Origin: Halothece sp. MAG
GTDB taxonomy: Bacteria > Cyanobacteriota > Cyanobacteriia > Cyanobacteriales > Rubidibacteraceae
Length of the DNA stretch: 9,591 nucleotides
Assembly (NCBI GenBank): GCA_018610095.1
Contig: JAHEOB010000400.1
Span: 1-9,591 of the forward strand
Direction of reading: 5' to 3'
This document shows positions 7,918-9,591 of this stretch, piece after piece (position 1 is the stretch's first letter; the number at the start of each line of letters is the position of its first letter). A program made the translations under genes and the position numbers. The notes beneath the pieces are model-generated. The model ran no database searches. It saw only the letters and a program-made list of their open reading frames with translations, and had not been told where the DNA came from.

Positions 7918-7965
7918 TTGGATGGTAAACCATTCCACCATCCAATTAGATGACTGCTTTTTTTT
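7918..7965 (+). terminator. Hairpin and T-run after the thioredoxin gene, possible terminator
   Basis: TTGGATGGT (7918-7926) is exactly complementary to ACCATCCAA (7937-7945), a 9-bp stem with a 10-base loop. Eight T residues follow at 7958-7965, but 12 bases after the stem, further than in a standard intrinsic terminator. The left arm could instead pair with ACCATTCC inside the loop (7928-7935) with one bulge, giving a competing smaller hairpin. Termination is likely but not certain. Confidence 0.5.
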
Positions 7966-7973
7966 GTTCAGAA

Positions 7974-8126
7974 TTAACGTTTCGTTTGCAATAAAATGCC
8001 TTGGAAATCTTTCAGTTCAAAATAACTCCCGATGACGCGATCGCGCTTAAAATGAATGGTCTGATAGTCCGTACGTTTGTTTGACCAACGGTTAGAGAGG
8101 GAAGGCGTAATATCTAACCAAAACAT
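7974..8126 (-). CDS. Possible small ORF, 50 residues, unrecognised
   Basis: On the minus strand, ATG at 8126-8124 opens a 50-codon frame ending in TAA at 7976-7974. The peptide starts MFWLDITPSLSNRW and ends FQGILLQTKR. It is basic and rich in aromatic residues, with no transmembrane segment and no family I recognise. The HIP1 site 8037-8044 encodes an R-D-R. The frame remains open for about 28 further codons upstream but has no ATG, GTG or TTG there. A purine-rich GGAAGG (8147-8142) is about 15 bases before the ATG, too far for an ideal Shine-Dalgarno. It may be a real small gene, a remnant of a longer one, or chance. It would be divergent from hemB. Confidence 0.3.
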   Translation of the reverse strand: MFWLDITPSLSNRWSNKRTDYQTIHFKRDRVIGSYFELKDFQGILLQTKR

Positions 8127-8141
8127 AACGAGTGTAAAGCC

Positions 8142-8157
8142 CCTTCCTAAAGGGAGG
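8142..8157. promoter_or_regulatory. Hairpin holding a Shine-Dalgarno-like sequence in the hemB leader
   Basis: CCTTCC (8142-8147), loop TAAA, GGGAGG (8152-8157) gives a 6-bp stem with one G-T wobble. The right arm is the only strong Shine-Dalgarno-like sequence before hemB, yet it lies 52 bases from the hemB ATG. It is positioned instead for a GTG at 8167 or an ATG at 8158. It might control a leader ORF; alternatively it is a simple structural element. Confidence 0.35.
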
Positions 8158-8209
8158 ATGATACATGTGACAATAGTTTGTAACGATAGCAGTTTTAAAA
8201 AATTGCCCT

Positions 8210-9235
8210 ATGACAACCTCTTTTTATACCAAAAGTCAAACTAGCCAACAATCCCTTTCACTGTCCCGTCGCCCTCGGCGTTTACGCCGTAATGAGGCGA
8301 TTCGGAAAATGACCCAGGAAGCGCATTTACACGTGGAAGATTTAATTTATCCTCTCTTTGTCACAGAAGGGGAAAATACTCGCGTGGAAGTGCCTTCTAT
8401 GCCAGGGAGTTATCGCTATACCCTGGATTTATTATTGGCGGAAGTCAAAGAAGCTTATCAATTAGGCATTCGCGCGATCGCGCTATTTCCAGCCCTGGAT
8501 GAAGAGAAAAAAGATGCCACTGGCAGTGAAAGCTATAATCCCAATGGCTTAGTGCAGCGTACCATCCGCGCCATTAAAGAAACTGTTCCCGACATTTTAG
8601 TCATTACTGATGTTGCCCTCGATCCTTTCTCTAGTCAAGGGCATGATGGCATTGTCAGTGAAGATGGGGAAATTCTCAATGATGAAACGGTGGAAGTTTT
8701 AGTCAAAATGGCGGTTTCTCAAGCTGCTGCTGGGGCAGATATTGTTGCGCCTTCCGATATGATGGATGGACGCATTGGCGCCATTCGAGAAGGGTTAGAT
8801 CAAGCAGGCTATACCAATGTCGGGATTTTAGCCTATTCTGCTAAGTATGCCTCTGCCTATTATGGCCCCTTCCGGGATGCCTTGGATTCTGCCCCGAAAT
8901 TTGGGGATAAGAAAACTTATCAAATGAATCCTGCCAATGCCCGAGAAGCAGTTACCGAAATTGACTTAGACATCCAAGAAGGCGCCGATATGGTGATGGT
9001 CAAACCAGCCTTAGCCTATCTTGATGTGATTCATCGGGTGCGTGAACAAACTAACTTGCCCGTTGCTGCTTATAACGTTAGTGGGGAATACTCCATGATT
9101 AAAGCGGCTGCGGAAAAGGGTTGGATTGATGAAGATAAAATTGTCATGGAAACCCTCACTAGTATGAAACGCGCAGGGGCCGATTTAATTTTAAGCTACT
9201 TTGCTAAACAAGCAGCGCAATTATTAGCTAAATAA
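8210..9235 (+). CDS. hemB: Delta-aminolevulinic acid dehydratase (porphobilinogen synthase)
   Basis: Condenses two molecules of 5-aminolevulinate to porphobilinogen, the common step to chlorophyll, haem, bilins and cobalamin; a soluble TIM-barrel enzyme. The 341 residues are full length. Family marks are RPRRLRRNEAIRKM (21-34), YPLFV (47-51), the metal loop DVALDPFSSQGHDG (134-147), PSDMMDGRI (181-189), and the two Schiff-base lysines: K212 in AYSAKYASAYYGPFRDA and K265 in MVMVKPALAYLD. The loop has A136, D138 and D146 where zinc enzymes have cysteines, so this is the Mg-dependent type expected in phototrophs. ATG 8210 is the only standard start before the conserved region; it gives an S/Q-rich N-terminus of about 20 residues. 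No Shine-Dalgarno is adjacent, and the leader contains a hairpin and a possible short overlapping ORF. Confidence 0.97.
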   Translation: MTTSFYTKSQTSQQSLSLSRRPRRLRRNEAIRKMTQEAHLHVEDLIYPLFVTEGENTRVEVPSMPGSYRYTLDLLLAEVKEAYQLGIRAIALFPALDEEKKDATGSESYNPNGLVQRTIRAIKETVPDILVITDVALDPFSSQGHDGIVSEDGEILNDETVEVLVKMAVSQAAAGADIVAPSDMMDGRIGAIREGLDQAGYTNVGILAYSAKYASAYYGPFRDALDSAPKFGDKKTYQMNPANAREAVTEIDLDIQEGADMVMVKPALAYLDVIHRVREQTNLPVAAYNVSGEYSMIKAAAEKGWIDEDKIVMETLTSMKRAGADLILSYFAKQAAQLLAK

Positions 9236-9248
9236 GATATTCCATTGA

Positions 9249-9276
9249 GTAGAGGCGTTTTGATTAACGTCTCTAC
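9249..9276. repeat. Strong hairpin after hemB, possibly a dispersed cyanobacterial repeat
   Basis: GTAGAGGCGTT (9249-9259) pairs with AACGTCTCTAC (9266-9276) along 11 bp with a single G-T wobble and a 6-base loop. It begins 13 bases after the hemB stop. There is no T-run on either side, so it is not a textbook terminator, though it may stabilise or end the hemB message. Palindromes of the form GTAGAGACG...CGTCTCTAC are widespread in cyanobacterial intergenic DNA as I recall; a genome count would confirm it here. Confidence 0.6.
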
Positions 9277-9337
9277 CGATAATTTCATAAGGTTTTGACA
9301 GGCTTTTAAAAATTTCGGAAAACGTCATTCCTTAACA

Positions 9338-9568
9338 ATGGCAAAGAAACAAAAATTTCCTCACTTAGTCGGTTCAAAATGGACATCACAAAAAAAGACT
9401 TGGGGCTGGCGACACTTTGAAGTGGTTAATCGCAAAAATCAAGGAAAGTGAGTATTTGCAGAAATGGTTGCCTCTTGTGATAAAAATGTTAGATTCTGGA
9501 TTAATGCGCAACAATTAAAAGATCGGGATTTATGGCAACCTGGTTGGAAACCATTAAAAGAGTTATAA
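9338..9568 (+). pseudogene. TIGR02450-family Trp-rich small protein, interrupted by in-frame TGA
   Basis: From ATG 9338 the frame reads MAKKQKFPHLVGSKWTSQ, then W22, W24, GWRHFEVVNRKNQGK, and meets TGA at 9449-9451 (codon 38). The same frame then continues cleanly, VFAEMVASCDKNVRFWINA... with LWQPGWKPLKEL at the end, to TAA at 9566-9568. The 76 codons and the spaced tryptophans (15, 22, 24, 54, 66, 70) match the TIGR02450 Trp-rich family of cyanobacteria and marine gammaproteobacteria, function unknown. Both halves look conserved and no base is lost, so a single substitution, most simply TGG (Trp) to TGA, explains it. It may be a recent nonsense mutation, a sequencing error, or rarely read-through. 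The next in-frame ATG is codon 43, which would lose the N-terminal half. A consensus -35 TTGACA lies at 9295-9300, without a good -10. No Shine-Dalgarno is visible. Confidence 0.85.
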
Positions 9569-9591
9569 TCGATTAATTTCAAATACATGAA

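Larger units (their letters stand above)
3..8481. repeat. HIP1 octamers (GCGATCGC), seven copies
   Basis: Exact copies at 3-10, 1805-1812, 3081-3088, 4801-4808, 7361-7368, 8037-8044 and 8474-8481. Five lie in definite genes, one in the divergent SelW-like/kinase gap, and one in the thioredoxin-hemB gap or small ORF. Chance would give about 0.15 copies in this length. HIP1 is a hallmark of many cyanobacterial genomes and is the main clue to the source organism. Confidence 0.95.

Noticed and set aside
8081..8113. TTGACC ... TAATAT as a hemB promoter
   Set aside because: The spacer is 21 bases, too long for a normal sigma-70-type promoter.
8126..8150. R-G-F-T-L-V string, like a type IV prepilin cleavage site, just before the small minus-strand ORF
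   Set aside because: No start codon precedes it in frame and no long hydrophobic helix follows, so the resemblance is chance.
9449..9451. TGA as a selenocysteine codon
   Set aside because: The neighbouring SelW-like protein uses ordinary cysteines. The TGA is in a Trp-rich protein with no redox motif at that point, and I see no obvious SECIS-like hairpin directly after it.

Overview
This window looks like ordinary chromosomal DNA from a cyanobacterium. The main evidence is seven copies of the octamer GCGATCGC (HIP1) in 9.6 kb, where chance would give well under one. The gene content agrees: a DICT-domain histidine kinase, a plant-like y-type thioredoxin, a Mg-type (non-cysteine) HemB, a cyanobacterial SelW-like protein and a TIGR02450 Trp-rich protein. 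Base composition is moderately AT-rich. I cannot name the species from the sequence.

Layout, left to right. The 3' end of a YqeG-type HAD phosphatase gene (to 178) is followed by proB (316-1428, glutamate 5-kinase). A small SelT/SelW/SelH-family gene (1475-1762, minus strand) converges on proB and diverges from a large orphan sensor kinase (1875-3893; DICT-GAF-HisKA-HATPase). Then come pgm (3963-5594, phosphoglucomutase), an AT-rich 230-base gap, and a multi-pass membrane protein of the conserved-TM-helix/MscS-like type (about 5828-7456) with a clear intrinsic terminator after it. A y-type thioredoxin (7577-7894) follows. The next gap holds hairpins and a possible 50-residue minus-strand ORF. 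Last are hemB (8210-9235, porphobilinogen synthase), a strong hairpin, and a TIGR02450-family Trp-rich small gene (9338-9568) whose frame is broken by one in-frame TGA.

The genes do not form an obvious single operon. They are mostly housekeeping functions (proline synthesis, glucose-phosphate/glycogen metabolism, tetrapyrrole synthesis, thiol redox, osmotic or mechanical response) separated by gaps of roughly 50 to 315 bases. I see no transposase, prophage, CRISPR array, tRNA or rRNA.

Nothing here convincingly amounts to a new biological system. The points most worth checking are the TGA-interrupted Trp-rich gene, the small unannotated ORF and hairpin cluster between the thioredoxin gene and hemB, and the MscS-like repeat protein that ends right after a pore-helix-like segment with no MscS beta domain.
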